64,000 bases of DNA from Azoarcus sp. L1K30 (lineage in GTDB: Bacteria > Pseudomonadota > Gammaproteobacteria > Burkholderiales > Rhodocyclaceae): NCBI RefSeq assembly GCF_018122735.1, contig NZ_JAGRRD010000001.1, positions 4,894,533-4,958,532 on the forward strand, in the 5' to 3' direction. Made by a program: the position numbers and the translations under genes. This document shows positions 54,566 through 61,972 of this stretch, one piece after another (positions within the stretch are counted from its first letter, which is position 1; the number at the start of each line of letters is the position of its first letter). The notes under the pieces were generated by a model, which made no database searches, was not told the origin of the DNA, and saw nothing but the letters and a program-made list of their open reading frames with translations.

Positions 54566-55897
54566 ATGCTAGGTCGTAAGGGATTATTGCTTGATCGGAC
54601 TGGTGAAACAGGTAAGTCGCTCGAAGGGTTGAAGCTGTCTGGCTGGGATTTCCAGGTCACGACGTCGCTTGAGCGCGCGCGCAAGGTGCTTGGCAACGGC
54701 GAAACACTGGTCGGCCTGGTGGTGTTCGATGCGGTCGATTCATGGCCGCTGCGCGATCTCGAGTCCATGCTCTCGCGTCATGAGGTCGAATGGATCGCGG
54801 TGCTGCCGCGTGCTTTGCTCGATGACCCGACGCTGGCGCCGGTGTTGCGGCGCAATTTCTACGATTTCCATACATTGCCGCTCGATCGCGAGCGAATGCT
54901 GATCACGCTCGGGCATGCGCACGGCAAGGCCAGCCTGTGCCCGGGTGTGCCGCGTCACGAAGAGGGTGACGGGCGATTCGGCATGACCGGGCGCAGTGCA
55001 AAGATGCTGCACCTGTACCGTCAGATCGAGAAGATTATCACCGTGGATGCACCGGTGCTGATCGGCGGCGAATCCGGCACCGGCAAGGAACTCGTCGCGC
55101 GCGCAGTGCATGGGCATTCCGCTCGTTCGCAGGGGCCGTTCATCGAGATGAATTGCGGGGCCATTCCCGCCAACCTGATCCATTCCGAGCTCTTCGGCTA
55201 TGAGCGCGGTGCCTTCACCGGTGCGCATCAGCGCACCATCGGGCATATCGAGGCCGCCAATGGCGGCGTGCTCTTTCTCGACGAGATCGGCGACCTGCCG
55301 CTCGACCTCCAGGCCAGCCTGCTCCGCTTTCTTCAGGAGAAGACCATCGTGCGTGTCGGCGGTACCGAACGCCTGCGCATGAATGTGCGGGTGATTGCCG
55401 CGACCCATGTCGATCTCAAGCGGGCGGTGGAGCAGGGGCGGTTCCGCGAGGACCTGTATTACCGCCTCAACGTGCTCCATCTGGTGGTGCCGGCCCTGCG
55501 CGAACGCAGGGACGACATCGAATTGCTGGCCCAGATGATCTACGGCAAGAACCAGGATCAGCGCAGTCCGCAGGTGCGGGGCTTCAGTGCCGAGGCCTAC
55601 CAGGCGATGACGGCCTACGACTGGCCGGGCAATGTGCGCGAGCTGATCAATCGGGTCCAGCACGCCATGATCATGACCGAGAACCGCTTCATCAGTGCCG
55701 CCGATCTCGGCTTGCCGGCGGTCGGGGCGCATGAGACCACGCCGACGCTGGACGAGGTCAGGACGACGGTCGAGCGCGAAATGATCGAGTCCAGCCTCAA
55801 GCGTTACCAGAACAACGTATCGGCGACCGCACGCCAGCTCGGTGTGTCTCGCGTCACCCTGTATCGCATGATCGACCGTCTGAAGATCGTTTTGTAG
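54566..55897 (+). CDS. Sigma-54-interacting transcriptional activator, VpsR-like, probable regulator of the Fap-like locus
   Basis: Regulator of 443 aa: a degenerate receiver-like N-domain (~1-130, without the phosphoacceptor Asp pattern), an AAA+ domain (~150-370) with Walker A GGESGTGKE, the sigma-54 contact loop GAFTGA, Walker B GGVLFLDEIGDLPLDLQ and R-finger region REDLYYRLNVLHL, then a Fis-type HTH (SATARQLGVSRVTLYRMIDRL). Close relatives (VpsR type) control biofilm polysaccharides. The start is uncertain: ATG 54566 is best placed behind GAGGGGG; upstream ATGs 54425 or 54536 exist. 44 bases before the outer-membrane protein gene. Confidence 0.88.
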   Translation: MLGRKGLLLDRTGETGKSLEGLKLSGWDFQVTTSLERARKVLGNGETLVGLVVFDAVDSWPLRDLESMLSRHEVEWIAVLPRALLDDPTLAPVLRRNFYDFHTLPLDRERMLITLGHAHGKASLCPGVPRHEEGDGRFGMTGRSAKMLHLYRQIEKIITVDAPVLIGGESGTGKELVARAVHGHSARSQGPFIEMNCGAIPANLIHSELFGYERGAFTGAHQRTIGHIEAANGGVLFLDEIGDLPLDLQASLLRFLQEKTIVRVGGTERLRMNVRVIAATHVDLKRAVEQGRFREDLYYRLNVLHLVVPALRERRDDIELLAQMIYGKNQDQRSPQVRGFSAEAYQAMTAYDWPGNVRELINRVQHAMIMTENRFISAADLGLPAVGAHETTPTLDEVRTTVEREMIESSLKRYQNNVSATARQLGVSRVTLYRMIDRLKIVL

Positions 55898-55941
55898 CGC
55901 TTGGCGGCATCGTGCGCCGGCCAACTCTGGGAGGAGAGTGT

Positions 55942-57234
55942 ATGAAGTTCAAGCCGACACGGATTGTGCAGGCCCTGGGGCAGGGCTTTGCCGGATGCGT
56001 CATGCTTGCTGCGCCGGGTCTGGCGATGGCGGCCGATGCCGCCGATCCCGACATGGCGCAGATGCGACAGCAGATCGACGCGCAGAATGCACAGATCGAC
56101 GTCCTGAAAGCCAACCTTGCCCGACAGGAGGCTGCGCTAGCCGAACTGAAGCGCTCGCTCGGAATCAGCGAGGTCCGCGGCCGTGGCGTCGACGCCCCGG
56201 CCGGCGGCAAGGAGCAGCCGGTCGTCGTGGCGCAGCAGGGTAACCCGCAGAAGCCGGTCGGACAGGCGCCGGATCCGGCGCGCGACACCCGGTCGCGCGA
56301 GATGGCGACGATTTTCGAGACCCCCGGGGTGCTCACCGCGCCCGGCAAGTACGTGCTCGAGCCCTCGCTGCAATACGCCTACTCGTCGAGCAACCGCATC
56401 GCGCTGGTCGGCTATACCGTCATCCCCGCCATCCTCATCGGCCTGATCGACGTGCGCGAGGTCAAGCGCAACACCTTTACCGCCGCGCTGACGGTGCGCC
56501 GCGGGATTACCAACCGCTTCGAACTCGAGGCGAAAGTCCCCTGGGTCTATCGCAGCGACACCAGCATCAGCCGCGAGATCGCCGAAGGCAGCTCGGTCGA
56601 CAGCGTCTTCGATGCCGATGGCAGCAACCTTGGCGATGTCGAGATCACCGGGCGTTATCAGCTCAATGACGGCGGCGGCGACAGCCCTTACTACATCGCC
56701 TCGCTGCGCCTGAAAACCCGCACCGGCAAGGACCCTTTCGAAGTCCGCACCAACTACACCCTGCCCGGCGGGCGAGGCACCGGCCTGCAAAGCGAACTGC
56801 CCACCGGCTCCGGCTTCTACACCCTCACGCCGGGCCTGACGGTGTTGATGCCGTCGGACCCGGCGGTCTTCTTCGGCGGTGTCAGCTATCAACATAGCTT
56901 CAAACGCGACAACGTGAAGGCCAATACAGATGGTGGTGACGTGCTCATCGGCGAGGTGGCACCGGGCGGGGTGATCGGATTCAACTTCGGCATGGGCCTC
57001 GCGCTCAACGACCGCTCCTCTTTCAGCATCGGCTACGACCATCAGTCGGTGGGCAAGGTCAAGATCAACGGCAAGACCGCGGCCGGCTCGGTGACGGTGC
57101 AACTGGGCTCGCTGCTGCTGGGCTACTCGCACCGGCTGAACTCGGGCAACACCGTCAATCTCTCGCTCGGCGTCGGTGTCACCAGCGATACGCCGGACCT
57201 GCAACTGACCCTGCGCATGCCGATGACGCTATAG
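55942..57234 (+). CDS. FapF-like outer-membrane beta-barrel protein with N-terminal coiled coil
   Basis: Exported protein of 430 aa. Signal peptide ends at GLAMA. Residues ~40-80 form a coiled coil (DMAQMRQQIDAQNAQIDVLK / ANLARQEAALAELKRSLG), then a linker rich in Q, P and G, then from ~130 a beta-barrel of alternating amphipathic strands (YVLEPSLQYAYSS, FTAALTVRRGITNRFELEAKVPWVY, SFSIGYDHQS, LLLGYSHRL) ending in LQLTLRMPMTL. This is the plan and the length of FapF, the trimeric secretin-like channel of the Pseudomonas functional amyloid. Similarity is by architecture; sequence identity was not computed. GGGAGGAGAG precedes ATG. Confidence 0.7.
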   Translation: MKFKPTRIVQALGQGFAGCVMLAAPGLAMAADAADPDMAQMRQQIDAQNAQIDVLKANLARQEAALAELKRSLGISEVRGRGVDAPAGGKEQPVVVAQQGNPQKPVGQAPDPARDTRSREMATIFETPGVLTAPGKYVLEPSLQYAYSSSNRIALVGYTVIPAILIGLIDVREVKRNTFTAALTVRRGITNRFELEAKVPWVYRSDTSISREIAEGSSVDSVFDADGSNLGDVEITGRYQLNDGGGDSPYYIASLRLKTRTGKDPFEVRTNYTLPGGRGTGLQSELPTGSGFYTLTPGLTVLMPSDPAVFFGGVSYQHSFKRDNVKANTDGGDVLIGEVAPGGVIGFNFGMGLALNDRSSFSIGYDHQSVGKVKINGKTAAGSVTVQLGSLLLGYSHRLNSGNTVNLSLGVGVTSDTPDLQLTLRMPMTL

Positions 57235-57237
57235 GTG

Positions 57238-57687
57238 CGGAGGGGATGGGTTTGAGGTGTCGCCGACATAACCCTTCCCCATCCTGTCCGGAGGGCCGGC
57301 TTTGCACAGCCGCCCCGCTCTGGCGGCGTGAAGCGATGCTTCACGAAACCCCGCCTCCGCCCCCTTAAAGGGGAAGGGACCTGCTAATAGGGTTCTGGCG
57401 GCACCGTTTGGCTCCCTCCCCTTCAAGGGGGTGAGAGCGGGGTTTCAGCGAGCATCGCTCGCTGCCGCCCGAACGACAGCGCGTCTCTGCGCTGGCTACC
57501 GGGCTGAGGTGGGGATGGGTTTCGAGGACTCGCCGCCGAACCCATCCCCATCCTGTCCTTCCCCTTGAAGGGGAAGGGACCTGCTAATAAGGTTCTGGCG
57601 GCACAGTTTGGCCCCTCCCCCTTCAAGGGGGAGGTTGGGAGGGGGATGGGTTTCAGCTGCACTTGAAAGCTTCGAAACCCATCGGCG
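57238..57687. repeat. Mosaic intergenic repeat array, copy E
   Basis: Fills the 491-base gap between two convergent genes of the Fap-like locus. It contains the 85-base module at 57270-57354 (also twice in copy D), ttaaaggggaagggacctgc (57365-), cggggtttcagcgagcatcg (57438-), gaacgacagcgcgtctctgc (57470-), gaacccatccccatcctgtc (57538-), ttccccttgaaggggaaggg (57558-) and cctcccccttcaagggggag (57614-). Order of modules resembles copy D, which suggests duplication of a whole array. Confidence 0.88.
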
Positions 57688-57725
57688 ATGCCCGTCTTCA
57701 TGCATTCTTCGATGCGCCATTTCCC

Positions 57726-58826
57726 TCAGCGCACCAGCGACTGGATCATCGTGTCCCGGATGGAGTGGTTCATCTGCACGCCGCGCAGCATCTGGACGCT
57801 GTTGACCGAAGCACTGATCGTCGTCACGGCCTGGATCTTCTGGTTGTCCAGGGAGTTTTGGATGACGGTGGCGAGGGCGGCATCGTTGAGCCCGTTGGCG
57901 ACGAAGGCATTGTTCGGTCCATTCTGAATCACTGCCAGCGTCGTACCGTCCGGCATACCCTTGCCATGGATGTCGCCGAGGTTGGCCAGCGTGACGTTGG
58001 TCACGCTGTTGAGTTCGCCGTTGATATAGACCAGACGTTCGATACCGAAGGATACGCGCAGACCGGAGGGGGTTTCGAAACCGCCGCGCAGGCTGTCGAG
58101 CGTGCTGTCCGTGACCGGGGGCGCGTCCGCGAGCAGCACGGGCATGCGCCGGAGAACGGACGGTGGCAGTGGATGCTCGGCGGCCGCATCGATTGCGGCA
58201 ATCTGTGCGGCCTCCCTTGTTTCGATCAACGCCTCCAGGCCGGACGGCGCGCTCGCAACGTCAGCCGCTGCCGGCGTCATGGATGGGGCAATCGTGGCGT
58301 AGACCGGGGGGCTGATCGCAACCGGTGCTGCGGTCTTCAGCACTTCCGTGATGCTCAGAATCTTCGCGTCCGCAACGGGGGCCGGCGAATCCTTGCGCGC
58401 TGCGAGGGCCGCGGGCGTGTCGCCATAGCTGTCGAGAATTTCACGCGGACTGCGAATCGTGGCTTCGGCGACCTCTGCGAGGACGGCGATGGGTTTGACC
58501 ACGGCTTCCTCGACGGGGGCCATGCCCTCCTGCGCAACGTCCTTGCGGCCACAGGTCTCGGTGTAGTCCAGCGGCCAGTCGGCCAGTGCCAGCAATTCCG
58601 CCGGCAGCACCTCGTGCTTCGAGCAATCGGCCGGATGGAAACCCTGGCGGCTGGCGACGTCGGCTTCGGTGCCCATGACGCTGGACATGCCGTCACCCGC
58701 GGTCTCGGACGACACCACCTCGCCATCGACCAATGCCTGTGCAATGTTCGCACCCATCAGCACCGTCACCGTAGTGGTGGTCGTGGCCAGGGCAGCGATC
58801 AGGGCGAAGGTGCGTGGGCTCGTCAT
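57726..58826 (-). CDS. Secreted protein of the Fap-like locus (FapE-position)
   Basis: Exported protein of 366 aa, family not recognised. A signal peptide (MTSPRTFALIAAL...) is followed by a long Ala/Pro-rich region with two cysteines (ADCSKHE, ETCGRKD). At 242-249 comes LDSLRGGF, then a C-terminal domain GLRVSFGIERLVYINGELNS with VIQNGPNN, VIQNSLDNQK and a last DTMIQSLVR. LDSxRGG and QNS-type motifs recur in the small protein at 59551-59901. ATG 58826 fits the signal peptide. It follows the C39 gene by 10 bases on the same strand and is probably exported by or for the same system. Confidence 0.6.
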   Translation of the reverse strand: MTSPRTFALIAALATTTTTVTVLMGANIAQALVDGEVVSSETAGDGMSSVMGTEADVASRQGFHPADCSKHEVLPAELLALADWPLDYTETCGRKDVAQEGMAPVEEAVVKPIAVLAEVAEATIRSPREILDSYGDTPAALAARKDSPAPVADAKILSITEVLKTAAPVAISPPVYATIAPSMTPAAADVASAPSGLEALIETREAAQIAAIDAAAEHPLPPSVLRRMPVLLADAPPVTDSTLDSLRGGFETPSGLRVSFGIERLVYINGELNSVTNVTLANLGDIHGKGMPDGTTLAVIQNGPNNAFVANGLNDAALATVIQNSLDNQKIQAVTTISASVNSVQMLRGVQMNHSIRDTMIQSLVR

Positions 58827-58836
58827 GGCGCGTGCC

Positions 58837-59544
58837 TCAATAGTCCCATGCCCCACGGCGGAGCAACTGCACATCCGCCACGTTGTTCTCGAGGCCGCGT
58901 GCAATCGGTGCGCGCGGCAGGACGCGCCAGTCGGCCACGTCGTTGAAGCGGGCTACACCCGCCTTGTTCCTCACCACGAGCAGGATGCCGTTGATCCAGA
59001 TCTTCTCGAACGCCTTGCGTTCCATGGCCCGGGTGCCCATCGCCGGATCGCCGATCAGCACCTTGCCGTAGCGCAAGCCCTTGATCACGACGAAGTGGGC
59101 GTAGCCGTTCTCCTGGATCAGGGCGATGGCCGGCACCGACGCCATCACGAGCTGGTCCAGCGATGCCTCGACACCGTCGGTGCGAAAACCCAGATGGTCG
59201 AGATAACGCTTCATGTCCAGCATGGAGAAGCCTTCACGGCGGATCTTCGCCTGGTCGCCATGCTCGAACATGACCTCGAACACTTTCGATTCGGTTACCG
59301 CATAACCGTAATGGTGGGTCAGCAGCGTCGCCACTGCGGCCGAACCGCAGCTGAAGTCATATTGCTGGCGCATCGTGGACACGAAGCGAGCCTCCCGCAG
59401 GCTTACCGTCGGCACCGTCAGGTTCCCGCCCAGGGGCGAGAGCAGCCGGAGCTGGTCGGAGAAGGCCGCCGTGGCGACAAACAGGCATACCATCGCCACG
59501 ACGATCGTCAAGCCGGAAGGTGACACGATGTGTTTTTGCATCAT
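58837..59544 (-). CDS. C39-family peptidase of the Fap-like locus (FapD-like)
   Basis: Secreted or membrane-anchored cysteine peptidase of 235 aa. After an N-terminal hydrophobic segment (LTIVVAMVCLFVATAAF), the catalytic Cys is in RQQYDFSCGSAAVATLLTHHYG, His in NGYAHFVVIKGL, and Asp in VLIGDPAMGTR: a complete C39 triad. There is no ABC transporter domain, so it is the stand-alone type found as FapD in amyloid operons. C39 enzymes cut after Gly-Gly; two neighbours carry LDSxRGG, a possible target. It is 6 bases after the small protein gene and 10 before the next. Confidence 0.82.
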   Translation of the reverse strand: MMQKHIVSPSGLTIVVAMVCLFVATAAFSDQLRLLSPLGGNLTVPTVSLREARFVSTMRQQYDFSCGSAAVATLLTHHYGYAVTESKVFEVMFEHGDQAKIRREGFSMLDMKRYLDHLGFRTDGVEASLDQLVMASVPAIALIQENGYAHFVVIKGLRYGKVLIGDPAMGTRAMERKAFEKIWINGILLVVRNKAGVARFNDVADWRVLPRAPIARGLENNVADVQLLRRGAWDY

Positions 59545-59550
59545 GCGCCC

Positions 59551-59901
59551 TTACTGCACCTCTACATTGAGGATGACCGAATTCTGGATCAACACACCGT
59601 TGCCGGAGTTCTGGATGAACATCGGCATGCCCGATGCGCCGGCGAGGGCGCCTTCCGACACGATGTTGTAACCCGTTACGACGTTATGTGCCTCCACTTC
59701 ACTTACGCTTCCAACGGCGATGATTTCGCTCAGATGCTGGTCCGATCCGCCTCGCTGACTGTCAAGCACATTCGCATCAAGGGGCGCACCGCCAAACTCG
59801 ACGGTGTCCGGGAGGGCCTCTTCTGCATGAACCGAGGCCGGCGTACTGCACGTTGCTGCCAGCGCAATGCCCAGGGCGATCATGGACAGATGGGGTCTCA
59901 T
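59551..59901 (-). CDS. Small secreted protein with LDSQRGG and QNSG motifs
   Basis: Exported protein of 116 aa, family not recognised. Signal peptide up to about residue 26 (PASVHA). LDSQRGG lies at 46-52. The C-terminus FIQNSGNGVLIQNSVILNVE matches the end of the large Gly-rich protein (QNSGIGSLVQQSANVQANL), with eight identities in 19 positions. It could be a minor amyloid subunit or a nucleator. ATG 59901 has AAGGAGG 8 bases upstream. Same strand as the Gly-rich gene, 73 bases downstream of it. Confidence 0.65.
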   Translation of the reverse strand: MRPHLSMIALGIALAATCSTPASVHAEEALPDTVEFGGAPLDANVLDSQRGGSDQHLSEIIAVGSVSEVEAHNVVTGYNIVSEGALAGASGMPMFIQNSGNGVLIQNSVILNVEVQ

Positions 59902-59974
59902 GGTCAGCCTCCTTATCCTGCTGTGCTGCATGGACACCGGGCGTCATGCGGACCGCCCGGCATCGTCTTCAGGC

Positions 59975-61645
59975 TTACCTGAGGGTCAGGTTGGCCTGTA
60001 CGTTGGCACTTTGCTGCACCAGCGATCCGATCCCGCTGTTCTGGGAGTTGAGGATGATGCCGGCACCATTGGTGAAGCTGCCGCTGATGGCGTTGGACAT
60101 GTCGAAGTGTCCCGCATCCACGGTCACCGTACCGCCAGCACCGCCCATGCCGCCGCTGCCACCCTGGCCGGAGCCACCGGTCGCCGCACCGGCCGTCACC
60201 GTGCCGCCAGCGCCGCCTGCACCGCCTTGGCCGCCCTGGCCGGAGCCGCCTGCGCCGCCCGATCCGCCGGTCGCTGCGCCACCGCTTGCGCTGCCGCTCG
60301 TCGCCGCGCCACCCACACCGCCTTCGCCTGCCGTGTTGGAGGCCATGCCGCCGGCACCGCCGCTGGACGAGCTGTTACCCGATGTCGCCGAAGCGCTCGA
60401 GGTTGCTGCGCCACCGGTCGAGGTGTTGGTGCCACCGGTTGCCGAGCCCGCGCCCGCTGTCGCCGTTGCACCGCCCGAGGTCGCTGCGCCACTGGTGCCG
60501 GTGCCGGCGCCGGAGCTGGCGGTCGAGGTCGCCGAGCTGGGGCCGTTACTTGCGGTCGATGCACCCGAGGTGCCACCGGCCGAGGATGCCGCACCGCCGG
60601 TGCCGCCTGCGCCGCTGTTCGCATTGGCGGTGTTCGTCACAGTAGCCGGGTCATCGCCCCTGCCGCGCGTACGCGCCGTGCCGTCGGCCGCTTTCGCCCA
60701 TGCATTGCCGGAGTCGGCAGAGCCGCCATCCGCACCGCTGCCACCTGCCTTGCTGCCCGCCCAGGCGTCGCCATTGCTGGCCTTGCCGTAGGCCTTGGCA
60801 TCGCCCGAGGTGCCATAGGCGTCGCCCGAGGTCGCGTAATCCGAAGATGTGGCGCTGCCGCCCTTGGCCATCGACCCGCCAGCCTTGCCCATGGCATTGC
60901 CGCCGGTTGCGCCGTCGGATGCGCTAGCGCTACCCGAGGACGAAGTCGCATCGCCGCCACTGCCCGCCCTTGCGTTCCTGGCGTTGCCGCCATCGCCGGC
61001 GGTGCCGCCCTTCACATAACCGCTGTCGGCATTGCCACCGGTCGCACTGCCGCCGGATGAGCCGTCGCCGCCGTTGCCGCCGTAGGCCTTGCCACCATCG
61101 GCACCATTGGCGCCATAGGCCTTGCCGCCGTAGGCGCTGCCGCCGTCACCACCGTAAGCCTTGCCGCCGTTACCGCCATTGCCGCTGTTCATGTTGTGGG
61201 CGCTGTTACCCAGATCATGCACCTGGATCTTGGTGACCATGCCCTCGAGCTTGGTCATTGCAACGGCCGAGGTCTTGTTGAACGAGTCGGTCATCGTCGA
61301 CGTTGCGGTACTGCCGTTGAGCGCAGCGGCGTTGCCATAATCCTTGGCCATCGCCATGCCGCTGCTGCTGTGGTCGGAGTTGTCGCTGTTGTCCGAATTG
61401 TTGCTGTTGTCGGAGTTATTGCTGTTGTCCGAGTTGTTGCTGGCGTCCGAATACGAACTGCTGTCCCACGTTGCCGTTGAATACTCATTGGCTTGCGGGC
61501 CCGTACCGCCCTGTGTCGAGTTGGCAGTTGCGTTCTGCGTTGCCGTATTGGTTGCTTCGTTGAGGTTATTGGTCGGGTTTGCCATTGCCTGCGAGGCAAA
61601 TCCGAACGCGAGCGCGATGGCACCCGAGAGCAGACTGAGCTTCAT
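59975..61645 (-). CDS. Gly/Ala/Ser/Asn-rich secreted protein, candidate amyloid subunit
   Basis: Exported protein of 556 aa with extreme composition. Signal peptide ends at ASQAMA. Then an Asn/Thr region, an Asn-Ser-Asp repeat (SDNSNNSDNSNNSDNSD), a short mixed segment (ALNGSTATSTMTDSFNKTSA), a Gly/Tyr/Lys region (GGKAYGGDGGSAYGGKAYGA), long Gly/Ala/Ser/Thr stretches, and a conserved-looking C-terminus ending QNSGIGSLVQQSANVQANL. No canonical FapC repeats and no C-terminal CxC were found. GGAGGAAAATC precedes ATG 61645. First gene of the minus-strand run, so probably the most expressed. Amyloid function is inferred from context and composition. Confidence 0.6.
   Translation of the reverse strand: MKLSLLSGAIALAFGFASQAMANPTNNLNEATNTATQNATANSTQGGTGPQANEYSTATWDSSSYSDASNNSDNSNNSDNSNNSDNSDNSDHSSSGMAMAKDYGNAAALNGSTATSTMTDSFNKTSAVAMTKLEGMVTKIQVHDLGNSAHNMNSGNGGNGGKAYGGDGGSAYGGKAYGANGADGGKAYGGNGGDGSSGGSATGGNADSGYVKGGTAGDGGNARNARAGSGGDATSSSGSASASDGATGGNAMGKAGGSMAKGGSATSSDYATSGDAYGTSGDAKAYGKASNGDAWAGSKAGGSGADGGSADSGNAWAKAADGTARTRGRGDDPATVTNTANANSGAGGTGGAASSAGGTSGASTASNGPSSATSTASSGAGTGTSGAATSGGATATAGAGSATGGTNTSTGGAATSSASATSGNSSSSGGAGGMASNTAGEGGVGGAATSGSASGGAATGGSGGAGGSGQGGQGGAGGAGGTVTAGAATGGSGQGGSGGMGGAGGTVTVDAGHFDMSNAISGSFTNGAGIILNSQNSGIGSLVQQSANVQANLTLR
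61389..61442. repeat. 18-bp tandem repeat in the Gly-rich gene
   Basis: Three 18-base units (ttgtccgaattgttgctg and close variants) at 61389-61406, 61407-61424 and 61425-61442, flanked by degenerate half units. They encode the Asn-Ser-Asp hexapeptide repeats, and could change in number by slippage. Confidence 0.8.
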
Positions 61646-61972
61646 GATTTTCCTCCACTGTGGCGAGTGAGGGCAGGGCAAGATGTCCCACCTCGAGGAC
61701 GACGGTGGCAACTCCCGTGCCATCGGGCTGAAAGCGCCGCAGGAAGGGGCGTTCGGCGTTTGAACGGAATGCAGGTTGCGCGCCTGGCGGCGTGAACTGT
61801 CAAGGTTTGTTACAGGTCGGCCGGGGGTGAGCCCCCATCTGCTATGCCGAAGAGGCTACGTCGCCGCGCCAGGACGACGCTATGACGTGCGTTGAATCAT
61901 CGGAACGCGAGGTGTATCAGATGTGAAACGTCCGGGAAGGCAGCGGCCATCGCGTGCCTTCCCGACCGCTCA
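61646..61972. other. Region upstream of the candidate amyloid gene
   Basis: 327 bases. On the minus strand TTGACA (61803-61798) is the best -35 candidate for the Gly-rich gene, but no good -10 lies 16-18 bases on. ggggg-tgag-ccccc (61823-61836) is a small hairpin. No sigma-54 -24/-12 element (TGGCAC-N5-TTGC) was recognised, although a sigma-54-type activator gene is in the locus. Confidence 0.4.

Noticed and set aside
55898..55941. Sigma-54 promoter (ttggcggcatcgtgc) before the FapF-like gene
   Set aside because: GG and GC are nine bases apart, not ten, and the flanks are poor matches.
61389..61442. CRISPR-like repeat
   Set aside because: Direct 18-base units without spacers, in frame inside a coding region.
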